DNA from: Alteromonas aquimaris
GTDB taxonomy: Bacteria > Pseudomonadota > Gammaproteobacteria > Enterobacterales > Alteromonadaceae
Reading direction: 5' to 3'
Assembly: GCF_026183695.1 (NCBI RefSeq)
Contig: NZ_JAPFRD010000011.1
Span: 62,001-126,000, forward strand
Length of the DNA: 64,000 nt
Positions 36,215 through 45,298 of this stretch are shown piece by piece. The notes beneath the pieces are model-generated. The model saw only the letters and a list, made by a program, of their open reading frames with translations, was not told the DNA's origin and searched no databases. Within the stretch, counting starts at the first letter, position 1; each line of letters begins with the position of its first letter. Made by a program: the position numbers and the translations under genes.

Positions 36215-36369
36215 TCGTCATCCTCCGCGAAGGCGGAGGAACTCCCGCGTACTGCGCAGAAGTTTAAAAAACCGCTTTCCTTTCCCGTCAAAATCTTCGT
36301 TTGGAAGATTCCACCTTCGTGGGAAAAACGAGGTTTTTTGAGGTAAGGTCGCTAGGGAGAGGCAAGTGA
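36215..36369. repeat. About 155-bp dispersed repeat, copy 2
   Basis: It aligns with copy 1 along its whole length with a few substitutions and small indels. The first hairpin is intact. The second is damaged (one C lost in the left arm and the right arm ending in AAAAAC), so copy 2 appears to be the decaying one. It ends just before the stop codon of the cytochrome c gene on the minus strand and may act as its 3' hairpin. Confidence 0.87.
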
Positions 36370-36374
36370 CTCCT

Positions 36375-37856
36375 CTAAAGCGTTTTCATATACTCCATCA
36401 ACATCTCTTTATCTTTATCGCTTAACTGTGTACCAAATTCATGCCCTTGATTACTATTGCCTCTAACACGTGTATCCAACAAGGTTCCAACGCGCCGGGC
36501 ATGTTTGCCTTGGCTGATAAAGCCGATATTTTCTTGGTCGTAAACATCATAACCACGGTAAAACGTGACAGCACGCTGAGCAGGGGGGCGCAGCAAATCA
36601 CGGAGTGTGGGAACGGAGCCATTATGTAAATAGGGCGCTCGTAACCATATACCATCTAAAAATTGAGCCACATAGCCAGGCAGCGATTCTTCCACTAAGC
36701 CAGCTCTTTCTATTCCCAACTGGTTAACGACTTGATTAGCATCAATGGCATTCTGCTTATTCCACGTTTTGAGTCTTGCCTGGCTGGTTCCTATCTCCGA
36801 GATAGGCAGAGGTGTGCCCGTAAGCTCACTGGCGTGGCAACGGGCGCATTCCTGCTTAAATATGCGCTCACCTTGTTGGGCTAGTTGCTGATTAAGTGCG
36901 AAGGGCCATTTGGGTGGGGGCAGATTGCGTAAATAGTCTTCCAGCCATTTTACTTCTTGTAAAAAATCATCGGTATCGTGGGGTTCTGCACCTAAAATCC
37001 CTAGCGCTGAATCAATGATGACTGAATGCGCGTCATGGGTCGCTCCATCCCAGTTCAGGCTAAGTTCTTTTTGGTCATATTTTTTTAGATTCCAGATGGA
37101 AGGGATGTCAGCAGGGCCGTAGGAATCGTCCATCGAAAGGTTTAGCATAAAATACTTGGTTAAATTCATCGGGTCATCGCGTCCCCTTCCCCAATCTGGA
37201 AAGTCTTCACGGAACATCCAGGCAAACTGCGCCTCTCGTTCGCTTAATCGCTTTTTGGTAATAGGGATAATGGCGAATCGATAGAGCAGCTTATCAACAA
37301 AGGATAGCGGGTGAATCATAGCTATGTGATCAAGAATGTTGTCTGCGTTAAAGCGCGGGTCTTTTGCGCTTTTGATCAAAAATGTGAACATGCCTTCGAT
37401 ATCCACCGTATGCCCTGCACCAGCAATTACGTAAACCGGTGGAGAGGATTCACTTGTCCGATATGGAGTGGTGTGACACATGCCACAATTATTTCCTACT
37501 CTGGGGAAACCTATGGTTTTTTTGGTAAAGCCAACGGGTAATGCCTGGCCTTCTTCCCAGGGTAACCCTAACGAGGCATAGCCACCGTTGCCGGGGAGAT
37601 ATTCAGGGAACATCTGAGGCAGCACCATGTAGATCCAATAGGGTAGGCCTGCTTCATATTCAGAGCCGATCGAACCGTATTTAAAACGCATTTCAGGTGT
37701 CGATATGACCCAAGCGGGTTGCGGTTCGTCCCGAAAAAGCTTGTACCAACCCACAGCCGCAACAATACTGCCCAGACCTAACAGTATTATTATTACCGTC
37801 AACCACCAGCTAATTGTGCCTGTGGCGTTTATAGGGTTATTTTTCACCTGTAACAT
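36375..37856 (-). CDS. Membrane-anchored di-haem cytochrome c (cytochrome c peroxidase / diol-synthase-like), second copy
   Basis: 493 aa. One N-terminal membrane helix (about 16-37) anchors a periplasmic domain. Two haem c sites are visible: CGMCH (124-128) and CARCH (337-341). The block APYLHNGSVPTLRDLL near residue 418 is characteristic of di-haem peroxidase-like proteins. It is the last gene of a five-gene operon and is clearly paralogous to the next one upstream. The Pseudomonas aeruginosa oleate dioxygenase and diol synthase (PA2077/PA2078) are also a tandem pair of di-haem proteins. A similar lipid-oxidising or electron-accepting role is inferred here, not shown. Confidence 0.85.
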   Translation of the reverse strand: MLQVKNNPINATGTISWWLTVIIILLGLGSIVAAVGWYKLFRDEPQPAWVISTPEMRFKYGSIGSEYEAGLPYWIYMVLPQMFPEYLPGNGGYASLGLPWEEGQALPVGFTKKTIGFPRVGNNCGMCHTTPYRTSESSPPVYVIAGAGHTVDIEGMFTFLIKSAKDPRFNADNILDHIAMIHPLSFVDKLLYRFAIIPITKKRLSEREAQFAWMFREDFPDWGRGRDDPMNLTKYFMLNLSMDDSYGPADIPSIWNLKKYDQKELSLNWDGATHDAHSVIIDSALGILGAEPHDTDDFLQEVKWLEDYLRNLPPPKWPFALNQQLAQQGERIFKQECARCHASELTGTPLPISEIGTSQARLKTWNKQNAIDANQVVNQLGIERAGLVEESLPGYVAQFLDGIWLRAPYLHNGSVPTLRDLLRPPAQRAVTFYRGYDVYDQENIGFISQGKHARRVGTLLDTRVRGNSNQGHEFGTQLSDKDKEMLMEYMKTL

Positions 37857-37876
37857 AGTTCAAACCGCCCATGGTG

Positions 37877-39385
37877 TTAGAAGGTTTTTAAATATTCAAT
37901 CAAAGCGTTTTTTTGTGCACTGGAGAGCAATGTGCCGTATTTTTCGCCCTCGTGGCCCTGATTGCCGTTGCCCTCAATACGAGTATCAAATAAGAATAAG
38001 GGCCTTGCGTAAGCATGTTGCTGCTTACTGACAAAACCGAAGTTTTGTTGATCAAAGATGTCGTTTCCGCGATAAAAGCGGACTGGCCGCTCTGCTGCAG
38101 GTTTCAATAGATCACGTAGAGTGGGCACCGAACCGTTATGTAAATAAGGAGCTCGCAACCACAGCCCGTCCAGTGGCATGTTGGCGTAACCGTGGGTTTT
38201 GCGGAATCGTTTAAATCGGTGCTGTTCGCGGGTGCTATATAACGTGCCCTGATTTTGCGCTAATTCGCGGGTATAAGAATCCAAACGCCATCTATCGGTA
38301 GCAATGTCGTCAATAGGTTGCACATGCCCCACATATTGACCGGTAAAGTCATTCCCCGATTTACCGTGGCATGACGCACAATACTCACTATATAAAGGTT
38401 TACCTTGTTCAGCCAAGGTCTGATCAATGGCAAAGGGGTAGCTTGGCGCGGGCAAGCTCAGCAACCAATTTTCTATGCGAGACAGTGCCGCGTGGTCGAT
38501 ATTGGTGGGTGTGGCACCGGCGCCAAATGCAGCAGACAGATTACGCTCTTCAACCGTGTCATTGTTGCCGTCCCAGTGCAGTTCCATCGGTTTTGAATCA
38601 TCTCGCACCTTGCGTTGACCCTGATTCCAGATCGATGGAAAATCTGCCGTACCGATCATTTCCTCAGGGTGGGCCCTTTTCCAGTCCCAGTTAAACACCG
38701 CTTTCGCTGCATTAAAGGTATCGACCCGACCCGGGCCCCATTCTGGTTGATGTTGATAGAAACTTAATCTGCTTTCAAGCAATGCTAATCGCTCTTGAGT
38801 CAGCCAAATGGCAATAGGATAAACCAGATAGCGGTCGATAATATCGAGATTGGCACCAAGAGATTGCACCAGGGGAAGGATATTGGCACGGTTGAATTTC
38901 TGGTTGGCCATGCAGCCGAAAAAGATTTTCTCAAATTGCATTAAACGAAAGCGATTTGCAGGCATACCCAATACCAAGGTGGGTTTAGCGCTGGCTGATT
39001 CGCGCACTGTACTGGTATGACATACGGCGCAATTAAAAAAAACTCGGTCGAGGCCCAAATGACGGCGCTTGGAAACGCCAACCGGTAGACTGTTACCTGG
39101 CTCATACAGCATACCGATAGACTCAAAACCCACATCATCCGGTTGTTTCTGGGGTAATAATTCTGGGCATAAGAGGGGAACAGATTGCCATAACCAGTAC
39201 GGAATACCTAAGTTGCGTTCACCCCCCAGCGAGCCATATTTAAAGTGTTCCTCAATATTCTTAAAGTCGACCGCCCGATCAGTAAAAAACCTGTTAGCAA
39301 AGTAGGTGCCGACAATGATGCTTACGCCACATATCCCAAGCAGGATAAGGGCGCTGCAACTTATCTTACCAGAGGTGGTCATCAT
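37877..39385 (-). CDS. Membrane-anchored di-haem cytochrome c (cytochrome c peroxidase / diol-synthase-like), first copy
   Basis: 502 aa. The N-terminal membrane helix (about 10-31) is followed by the same layout as its neighbour: CAVCH (119-123), CASCH (336-340) and APYLHNGSVPTLRDLL near residue 424. Both proteins share the entry phrase EHFKYGS / MRFKYGS and PYW, so they arose by tandem duplication. Its ATG follows the stop codon of the 152-aa gene with no gap. Twenty nucleotides separate it from the second copy. Confidence 0.85.
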   Translation of the reverse strand: MMTTSGKISCSALILLGICGVSIIVGTYFANRFFTDRAVDFKNIEEHFKYGSLGGERNLGIPYWLWQSVPLLCPELLPQKQPDDVGFESIGMLYEPGNSLPVGVSKRRHLGLDRVFFNCAVCHTSTVRESASAKPTLVLGMPANRFRLMQFEKIFFGCMANQKFNRANILPLVQSLGANLDIIDRYLVYPIAIWLTQERLALLESRLSFYQHQPEWGPGRVDTFNAAKAVFNWDWKRAHPEEMIGTADFPSIWNQGQRKVRDDSKPMELHWDGNNDTVEERNLSAAFGAGATPTNIDHAALSRIENWLLSLPAPSYPFAIDQTLAEQGKPLYSEYCASCHGKSGNDFTGQYVGHVQPIDDIATDRWRLDSYTRELAQNQGTLYSTREQHRFKRFRKTHGYANMPLDGLWLRAPYLHNGSVPTLRDLLKPAAERPVRFYRGNDIFDQQNFGFVSKQQHAYARPLFLFDTRIEGNGNQGHEGEKYGTLLSSAQKNALIEYLKTF

Positions 39386-39844
39386 TTATGCTCTTGCTTT
39401 ATGGCTGTTGAGTGCGAAGTCGAGAATACGTTTTTTGCCCCACCAGACTTTTCCCAAATAAAGCCCGTCTTCAATTTCTCTGATTTCATCCCGTACTTTT
39501 TTAGCTAAGATTGACGTAGAGCTGTAGTCGATAACTATGGTTTCCTTACCGTCCATCCAGCTTTTATCGCGATAGACCTTTGCCACAATCATTCCCAGCC
39601 CAGCAGGAAGTACTTTATTAATTAAAATACCCCTTTCAAAATTGGGTGGGAAAATATCGAAAACTTTTCCTTGCCATGCCAATGCTCTGGCGAACCTGGC
39701 AAACGTTTTCGCCCGTGGCGAACCAGCTACAATAGCAGTCCCTTGCGTATCGCCATGGGGTAACGAACCCGCTGAATGGCTGATATAAATATCATCTAAT
39801 TCTTCCCGGTTTAACCGCAACCAGTATTCTATGGTTTCATTCAT
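39386..39844 (-). CDS. Unknown 152-aa protein in the haem-peroxidase operon
   Basis: 152 aa, family not recognised. There is no signal peptide or membrane helix, so it is probably cytoplasmic unless exported by another route. Notable phrases are GTAIVAGSPR, WQGKVFD, IVIDYSSTS, VRDEIREIEDGLYLGKVWWG and a final ILDFAL. The repeated G-x-(V/W)-x-G and beta-strand-like pattern suggests a small barrel. The middle position between the catalase-like gene and the cytochromes, with zero spacing on one side, implies a functional link to them. Confidence 0.75.
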   Translation of the reverse strand: MNETIEYWLRLNREELDDIYISHSAGSLPHGDTQGTAIVAGSPRAKTFARFARALAWQGKVFDIFPPNFERGILINKVLPAGLGMIVAKVYRDKSWMDGKETIVIDYSSTSILAKKVRDEIREIEDGLYLGKVWWGKKRILDFALNSHKARA

Positions 39845-39900
39845 TTCCCTATGCTCCTTTGGCAGGCAGGTATGAATAATTAATCTACTTTTGCCGCTGA

Positions 39901-40917
39901 TTAATTCCGATTATTCCTAAAGCGTGAAAGTGCGTAATACACATGTTTGCGAACGTAGTTCATTCTACCGAGAGGCTTATGCGCGGCGAGGCTTTGCCAG
40001 GGGTTGAACGCCGTTTTTTCACATTGTGCGATGTCTGCCGCGGAAATAAAGGATTGCGGCTGAATGATCAGCCGAGCCACCGGGATAAACGGAGAATCAT
40101 CTTCATTCCACTTTGCAGACGCATCCTCAATGGGCATATCCTCGTTGTTGGTTTGCCGCTGAACCATAAAGTCAAAACAAACCTCTGCGTTGTTTAGATG
40201 CTGTTGCATTGCGGCGCGAAGGTAGTTATTGGTAAGTTCTGCTGGCATCTCGCTTTGATAACTTGAACAGGATTGGAGCGAATACTTCACCGCTTGTTCT
40301 TCGCCGAGCTGATAAGGTGTGGTGCTCCAGTAACGAATATCGAATGGGCTGGCAGGGTTACTTCGTGCCGATAATAAAATATATAAGGTATCCCAGTTTG
40401 TCGGTGTGAGGAGGTGCCAGATAACACTATCGTTACGCTGCGCTTCAATAAACGCTAAAAATTCCTCAGGGTTAGCGGCAAAAAGAACCGGGTGACTGTT
40501 AAGTACAAAATCCTGATAACCTGCCTTACCCCACACAGGTTTTCCCTTTACACCGCTAACCCGGATAGATAAACCGCGTAAGTCGCTTTTGGCATCATCA
40601 GTGGTACTGGCGTTGGCGAAACGCACTAACGCGCGGTGACTGCCGGGTTGAGCAAAAATTCCGTGCTGCAGAGAAGGATTTATATCTTTTTTTACAGTAA
40701 AGGTAGCATCAAAACAGCCTAACGATTTTGCCTGATTAAAGCGTTTCATTGCCCCTGCTGAGTAGCGTTGTCGAACGACTTGTTTTATCGTGTTTTCCAT
40801 TTGTCGGGCTAAGTTATCTTCATTGCCTTTAAAATTTTCACCAGGAAAACTCTGCGCCGCGCTCAAGGTAGAAAACAACAGCAATATCAGTATTTTGTTA
40901 GCCACATTTAATCTCAC
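39901..40917 (-). CDS. Catalase-like haem-family protein, secreted
   Basis: 338 aa. It has a signal peptide (about 1-21, cleavage after LSAAQ). The catalase fold is indicated by LQHGIFAQPGSHRALVRFAN (candidate distal His85), by DLRGLSIRVSG and by the C-terminal FNPWQSLAAHKPLGRMNYVRK. The normal proximal-haem tyrosine motif (R-x-F-x-Y-x-D-T) is not seen, so true catalase activity is doubtful. Catalase-like proteins paired with fatty-acid oxygenases act as allene oxide or hydroperoxide-processing enzymes in some organisms. It sits 14 nt after the peroxidase gene. Confidence 0.78.
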   Translation of the reverse strand: MRLNVANKILILLLFSTLSAAQSFPGENFKGNEDNLARQMENTIKQVVRQRYSAGAMKRFNQAKSLGCFDATFTVKKDINPSLQHGIFAQPGSHRALVRFANASTTDDAKSDLRGLSIRVSGVKGKPVWGKAGYQDFVLNSHPVLFAANPEEFLAFIEAQRNDSVIWHLLTPTNWDTLYILLSARSNPASPFDIRYWSTTPYQLGEEQAVKYSLQSCSSYQSEMPAELTNNYLRAAMQQHLNNAEVCFDFMVQRQTNNEDMPIEDASAKWNEDDSPFIPVARLIIQPQSFISAADIAQCEKTAFNPWQSLAAHKPLGRMNYVRKHVYYALSRFRNNRN

Positions 40918-40931
40918 ACTATCAACGAAGG

Positions 40932-43853
40932 TTACTGAAGGAAAGCAGGATCATCTGCTGCGCCCTTACGAGGCTTCCATTCCAAGGAGTAATATTCTCC
41001 GCGGTCACGGGCCCAAGGGTCAAATACATTGACGACAGGCATCAATTGCTCCTTCAGTTCTGGCACATTACGCATAAGTAAGCGTTTAAGAGGAGATACC
41101 GCAACGGTATGGCCATTAGACTGGCTAGGCTCATTGCACTGGGTTACGCCATCGTTACTGGTTTCCAGCTCAAAAGGGCACTCATCTAGCGGCCCGTTGT
41201 TTAGCACCCAGTTGTAACCTAATGTCGAATAAAACTCTGGGCGAAAACTGGACGTAAAGAAACGGTCACTAAACAGGCGACGGGAAGCGTTGATTATAAA
41301 AATATGGAACTGGGTTTCGGAAATGGCGAATCCATGCGGCCGGGTATACTCTGCAAGCCAACCTACTGCCAAGTCCACATCTTCAATATTATCCACTTCG
41401 CTTCCATCCGGGGCACCGTGACAATCGGTAATGGGATGACCTTCATCAGTGAGTTGCGCATTAGTGATGATTTTAGTGGCATCACATACGTGAGTGCCGT
41501 AGATAGTGCGAATCTCACTAACTATCTTTTCTTGCGCAATACGATTGGGATCACTTTTATCCAGCCTCTGATCGACAAAATCATCGAAACTGGTCAGGGT
41601 TTTTAAACCTATTTGACGACGGAACTCGTTAAATCGGGGAATGCCCCGCTCACGATCGCGAATGATATCCAGCGCTGCCACATCGATTTGTTGACTCGGT
41701 GAGTCAAGATGGGGCATGGGCAGGTTTTGTAAAAAGCGCGGGTGGTTTTGTAAATGCAATACCCCGAGTCGCTGACGCCCCATCGCTAATGCCCAATTTT
41801 CAATACCAAACCTACGCATCTGCGCCGTTGCCTCACCCCGCACAGTATTGATGACAGGCACTTTGGCGGTGATGCGGTTGGCCGTCTGGTAATCGCGCAT
41901 TTCTATTAAATCTGGCACTAAGGGGTGTAAACGGTAAACCGAGGTAAATTCTTCTGGAAAATTAAACGGCGAACCAAAATGGTTGACCCCACCATTTACA
42001 TGTTCGGGATTGCCGATATCCCATTTATCCTTTTTCCACCACAATGCGCCTTCATGGCGGGCGTTTTGCAGGCCAAATATGCCAGCACCAGAGGCAAATA
42101 CCGAATACCAGGAATTGGCTTTTTGCGGCTGCTCTTTGTCTCTAAAAATACGCGCTAGCCATTGAGACATGCGGCTGAAGTAATTTTCTTCGTTGTGGGT
42201 AATTTTCTTGAGTACAGATGAGACCTTGCTACTTTCTTCCAGATTAAATAAGCCGAACCAATTTGAATTCATCCCGCGATAAAGGGGATCGTTATATAGC
42301 AGTTGGGTCGTCCATTCGATGGTATGAATTTTGGCGATCATTGCTGCCACCATCAGGCGTGCCGCATTGTAAAGCTCTTCATCAGTCACCTGATTGTAAG
42401 CAATGATTTGTTTGGGCCGGTCAGGATGACGTAAACCCGAATCCTGATTGGGTTTAGCTTGTTGCAGAGCGCGAAAACGATCGACAAAATAGTTGTGCTC
42501 GCGCACAAAAAGATTGTGATAAAAGCTTAACCCAATGTTCCAATTGTCGGGAAAGGCGGTGGCTTCCTGACCTCGCCATTGAGGTTGCACCTCACACTCC
42601 TCACTACTGCGTGTATCACAGGAGGGCAAAAGTGGTAGATACCCATCTGGCATGTTTAGCTTCGCTTTATCTTGCGGATCACGCAGCACTCTTTTTTGCG
42701 AAATCGCATCATAGCCATAAATTTGTGACGCGTCCCACCACGCGGTGGTGGTGTTTTTAGTGGTCATGTAGGCGCGTTTTAAATATTCTTCTTTGTTATG
42801 GGTGAAGGTGGCAGGTTCGCTATGTTGCGCCACTAGCGCAGGTTCCATGCGGTCCCCAGGCCGACAGCCTAGCGTTTCTGCCCTATCCGTTTTACATCCT
42901 ACCGACACCAGAGTGGGTTGATTACGCCCTTCTTCCAGATGAGAAAACCAGTCATGCGTCATAAACTGGATCCAAAAAGCCGCCAGTACGTTGAAAAATG
43001 GGGCTTTGATATAATCACACTCATCACTGGGTGCATCATTGCCCGAGCCTAAACCATTATTGCAGTGATTATCGCTTTGCTGCTGGCGGGTAAATAGAGC
43101 GCGAGAGATAAGTTGTGGATCGGGTGTGAGCAAGCTCAACCGCATCCCATTTTCACTGTCGCTGTGACGATTGCGGACTAATTCCGTTTTACCTAAGCGG
43201 GGAAAAGTAGACGCAAAATCCACGTTCCGCGCAAAATAAGTGCCGTTAGCACCCATTTTGGGGTTAATAAGGTCATTGCAAATGCCACTTAATGTGCGAT
43301 GACGGATGAGCTCGCCTGAACAGACTTGTTCACCCTCACCCCCTACTGCTGCATAAAAGGGATCATCTTTATCCAGTCGCATTTCGTCCCACTGGTTGAT
43401 AGCTGGGCCTTCAACACTGCCGCGGCCTTTGATGTAGTCTTCATACGTGTAATTATCAAACAAATTGAATTTGATTAACTCAATACGCTGGTATTCCAGG
43501 TCCATCAACGAGCCGTCAATGCCTCTGCCATTAGGTTTAAGGTGTTCTCCGATGATTGTTTTTGCTTTGCTTCCTTCCCTCAACGAAGCGGTGTCACCGG
43601 TTCCCCAGTAATTTGCCCAGTCGACCCAGGGTGTGGTGCGATATTTTGCGGCTTTTTCTCCGCCCCGACAAAGCGCCGTATCTTCGGCGACCTTGCCTAA
43701 AAAACGTGTTTGTCTATTTTCATCGATAGGGCGAAAGCCCTCTTTCACCATGCTAATGCAGGCACGCTTTTCTGTTTTTTCTGCGCTTGCTCCGATTGAA
43801 GCGAAACAACCCATGAAGGTGATAAGTATGGGTAAAATGTGTTTTGCAGTCAT
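40932..43853 (-). CDS. Secreted animal-type haem peroxidase (peroxidase-cyclooxygenase superfamily)
   Basis: 973 aa from the ATG at 43853, where a signal peptide follows (hydrophobic core about 5-20, cleavage after ASA). A longer frame to 43937 is less likely. The distal histidine is His300 in IQFMTHDWF, and AWWDASQIYGYD follows. The proximal histidine is His453 in LFVREHNYF, the same order as in myeloperoxidases, cyclooxygenases and fatty-acid dioxygenases. It is longer than most bacterial relatives, with about 200 extra N-terminal residues. As the first gene of the operon it could form fatty-acid hydroperoxides in the periplasm. Halide oxidation is an alternative. Confidence 0.88.
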   Translation of the reverse strand: MTAKHILPILITFMGCFASIGASAEKTEKRACISMVKEGFRPIDENRQTRFLGKVAEDTALCRGGEKAAKYRTTPWVDWANYWGTGDTASLREGSKAKTIIGEHLKPNGRGIDGSLMDLEYQRIELIKFNLFDNYTYEDYIKGRGSVEGPAINQWDEMRLDKDDPFYAAVGGEGEQVCSGELIRHRTLSGICNDLINPKMGANGTYFARNVDFASTFPRLGKTELVRNRHSDSENGMRLSLLTPDPQLISRALFTRQQQSDNHCNNGLGSGNDAPSDECDYIKAPFFNVLAAFWIQFMTHDWFSHLEEGRNQPTLVSVGCKTDRAETLGCRPGDRMEPALVAQHSEPATFTHNKEEYLKRAYMTTKNTTTAWWDASQIYGYDAISQKRVLRDPQDKAKLNMPDGYLPLLPSCDTRSSEECEVQPQWRGQEATAFPDNWNIGLSFYHNLFVREHNYFVDRFRALQQAKPNQDSGLRHPDRPKQIIAYNQVTDEELYNAARLMVAAMIAKIHTIEWTTQLLYNDPLYRGMNSNWFGLFNLEESSKVSSVLKKITHNEENYFSRMSQWLARIFRDKEQPQKANSWYSVFASGAGIFGLQNARHEGALWWKKDKWDIGNPEHVNGGVNHFGSPFNFPEEFTSVYRLHPLVPDLIEMRDYQTANRITAKVPVINTVRGEATAQMRRFGIENWALAMGRQRLGVLHLQNHPRFLQNLPMPHLDSPSQQIDVAALDIIRDRERGIPRFNEFRRQIGLKTLTSFDDFVDQRLDKSDPNRIAQEKIVSEIRTIYGTHVCDATKIITNAQLTDEGHPITDCHGAPDGSEVDNIEDVDLAVGWLAEYTRPHGFAISETQFHIFIINASRRLFSDRFFTSSFRPEFYSTLGYNWVLNNGPLDECPFELETSNDGVTQCNEPSQSNGHTVAVSPLKRLLMRNVPELKEQLMPVVNVFDPWARDRGEYYSLEWKPRKGAADDPAFLQ

Positions 43854-44183
43854 CCCCGGTACCCCTCTGTGAGATTGGTATTGTGGTTTGACAGCTAAGG
43901 TAAGACACTTAAACAGCGAGTAATCCTTTACTGACAAAATTAAATATAGTTTGTTTTGTGTACAGTTAGTAGGGATGAACCATATATTTTTTAGCCGATA
44001 TAGGCAGTTGGGTGCAGATTATGTGATCCCATCACTGTATACCGCTGGTATGGGCAGCGAATTAAAGCCAGGGGCACTGCCGTTTAATTTCATGATACCT
44101 TGCTTAATAATCGCTATCGCTATTTCAAACCACCTTTGCGGTTTTCAGGTATAAGCAATAAGAACATCACCTTGGAGCAAATA

Positions 44184-44954
44184 ATGAAAAAAATTTTTCT
44201 TGGTTTACTAATAGTTATCATCGTAATTGGTGGCATCGTCTGGTACGTAATGAGTGGCGCCAATGAGTTTTTAAAGTCGCAAATCGAACAAAAAGGCAGT
44301 CAGTATCTTGGCACCACAGTTAGTGTCTCAGGCGTCGATCTCAAGTTTCGCGAAGGGCGTTTAGAGATCCAGGAACTGGAAATTGACAATCCTGAGGGCT
44401 TTAGCGATGAAGATGCGTTAAGCGTAGATGGATTAACCTTTGATTTGGGCAACTCCTTAAAAGAGCCTTATCATGTACAGGAATTGACCATTAATGCGCC
44501 TGAAATGTTGTATGAAGTTAATGCGGACGGGACCGGAAATTTAATCGTATTAAAAAACAATCTTCAGTCTCACCTGCCGGAAAATAAGCCTGCTGAACCC
44601 TCTAAAGAGCCGGCCCCCTTAGTGAAGGTGGATAGTGTGACGGTGGCTAACACCCAATTGACCATCGATTTTGAAAAATATGAAATTCAAGGCATACAAC
44701 TGGATAAGAAAAAATACGAAGTCACGCTTCCTACTTTTAATGCAGGGCCCATTGGACAACCCAACGGTCTGCCCGCCGATGAAGTAGGTGCTGCGATTGT
44801 CAACAACATGCTGGACAACGTGATCGCTGAAGCTAAAAAGAAAACCCGTGACCTTGCCAAGGATAAAGCCAAAGAAAAGTTTGAAGAGGAAAAAGACAAG
44901 CTGCTGGAAAAAGCGGATGAAAAACTGAAGGATTTGCTTAAAAAGGATATTTAA
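44184..44954 (+). CDS. Short AsmA-like membrane protein
   Basis: 256 aa from the ATG at 44184, with TTGGAG 7 nt upstream. An N-terminal membrane helix (about 3-24) precedes a domain with GTTVSVSGVDLKFREGRLEI, which resembles the N-terminal part of AsmA/DUF748 proteins (beta-strand-rich periplasmic lipid-transport family). The C-terminal ~50 residues are a highly charged Lys/Glu coiled coil. It lacks the long repeated groove of true AsmA. It is transcribed divergently from the haem-peroxidase operon, so the two may share control, but no common site was found. Confidence 0.72.
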   Translation: MKKIFLGLLIVIIVIGGIVWYVMSGANEFLKSQIEQKGSQYLGTTVSVSGVDLKFREGRLEIQELEIDNPEGFSDEDALSVDGLTFDLGNSLKEPYHVQELTINAPEMLYEVNADGTGNLIVLKNNLQSHLPENKPAEPSKEPAPLVKVDSVTVANTQLTIDFEKYEIQGIQLDKKKYEVTLPTFNAGPIGQPNGLPADEVGAAIVNNMLDNVIAEAKKKTRDLAKDKAKEKFEEEKDKLLEKADEKLKDLLKKDI

Positions 44955-45298
44955 CAACGCTTGCCTGATAAGAATCACCGCCCTGTTTCATCACAGGGTC
45001 GGTTTGCTTGTCATGGCAACGCGATATGCGGCAATTAACTTTCGGCAAGACAGCTGAAGAGTCGTCGGATATCGCATTTTTTGTGAATGTTTTGGAGTTA
45101 ATCTGTCAGGTAGCAATCAGCGAATTGAGCCGTTACGTTAAGTGCTGGCAAGAGGGGGTTAATTAGAACTTAAAATGGAAGCTCTTACTTTTCAATAAGG
45201 GGGCGCTAATATGAGGGGGCAAATCACACGCGAAACAAGTCAGTGCAAATGGCTACCGCGCCGTTCCCATCAGCGGGCAACCTAATTTTTTGCTAAGG
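44955..45298. other. Intergenic stretch without a clear gene
   Basis: About 340 bp after the AsmA-like gene. A short hairpin CCCTGT / ACAGGG near 44982-44999 lacks a T-run and is only a weak terminator candidate. Nothing else is recognisable. Confidence 0.4.

Noticed and set aside
36020-36291. Short frames with a repeated VRGSSSAFAEDDE-type sequence
   Set aside because: They are translations of the 154-bp repeat, appearing twice because the repeat does, with no start signals.
40932-43853. Linoleate lipoxygenase fusion in the peroxidase protein
   Set aside because: I looked for a lipoxygenase iron-ligand pattern in the N-terminal ~200 residues and saw none. The protein is a single haem-peroxidase unit with an extension.
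43951-44154. 67-aa frame between the peroxidase gene and the AsmA-like gene
   Set aside because: GTG start without ribosome site, and it fills the divergent promoter region. Not protein-like enough to call.
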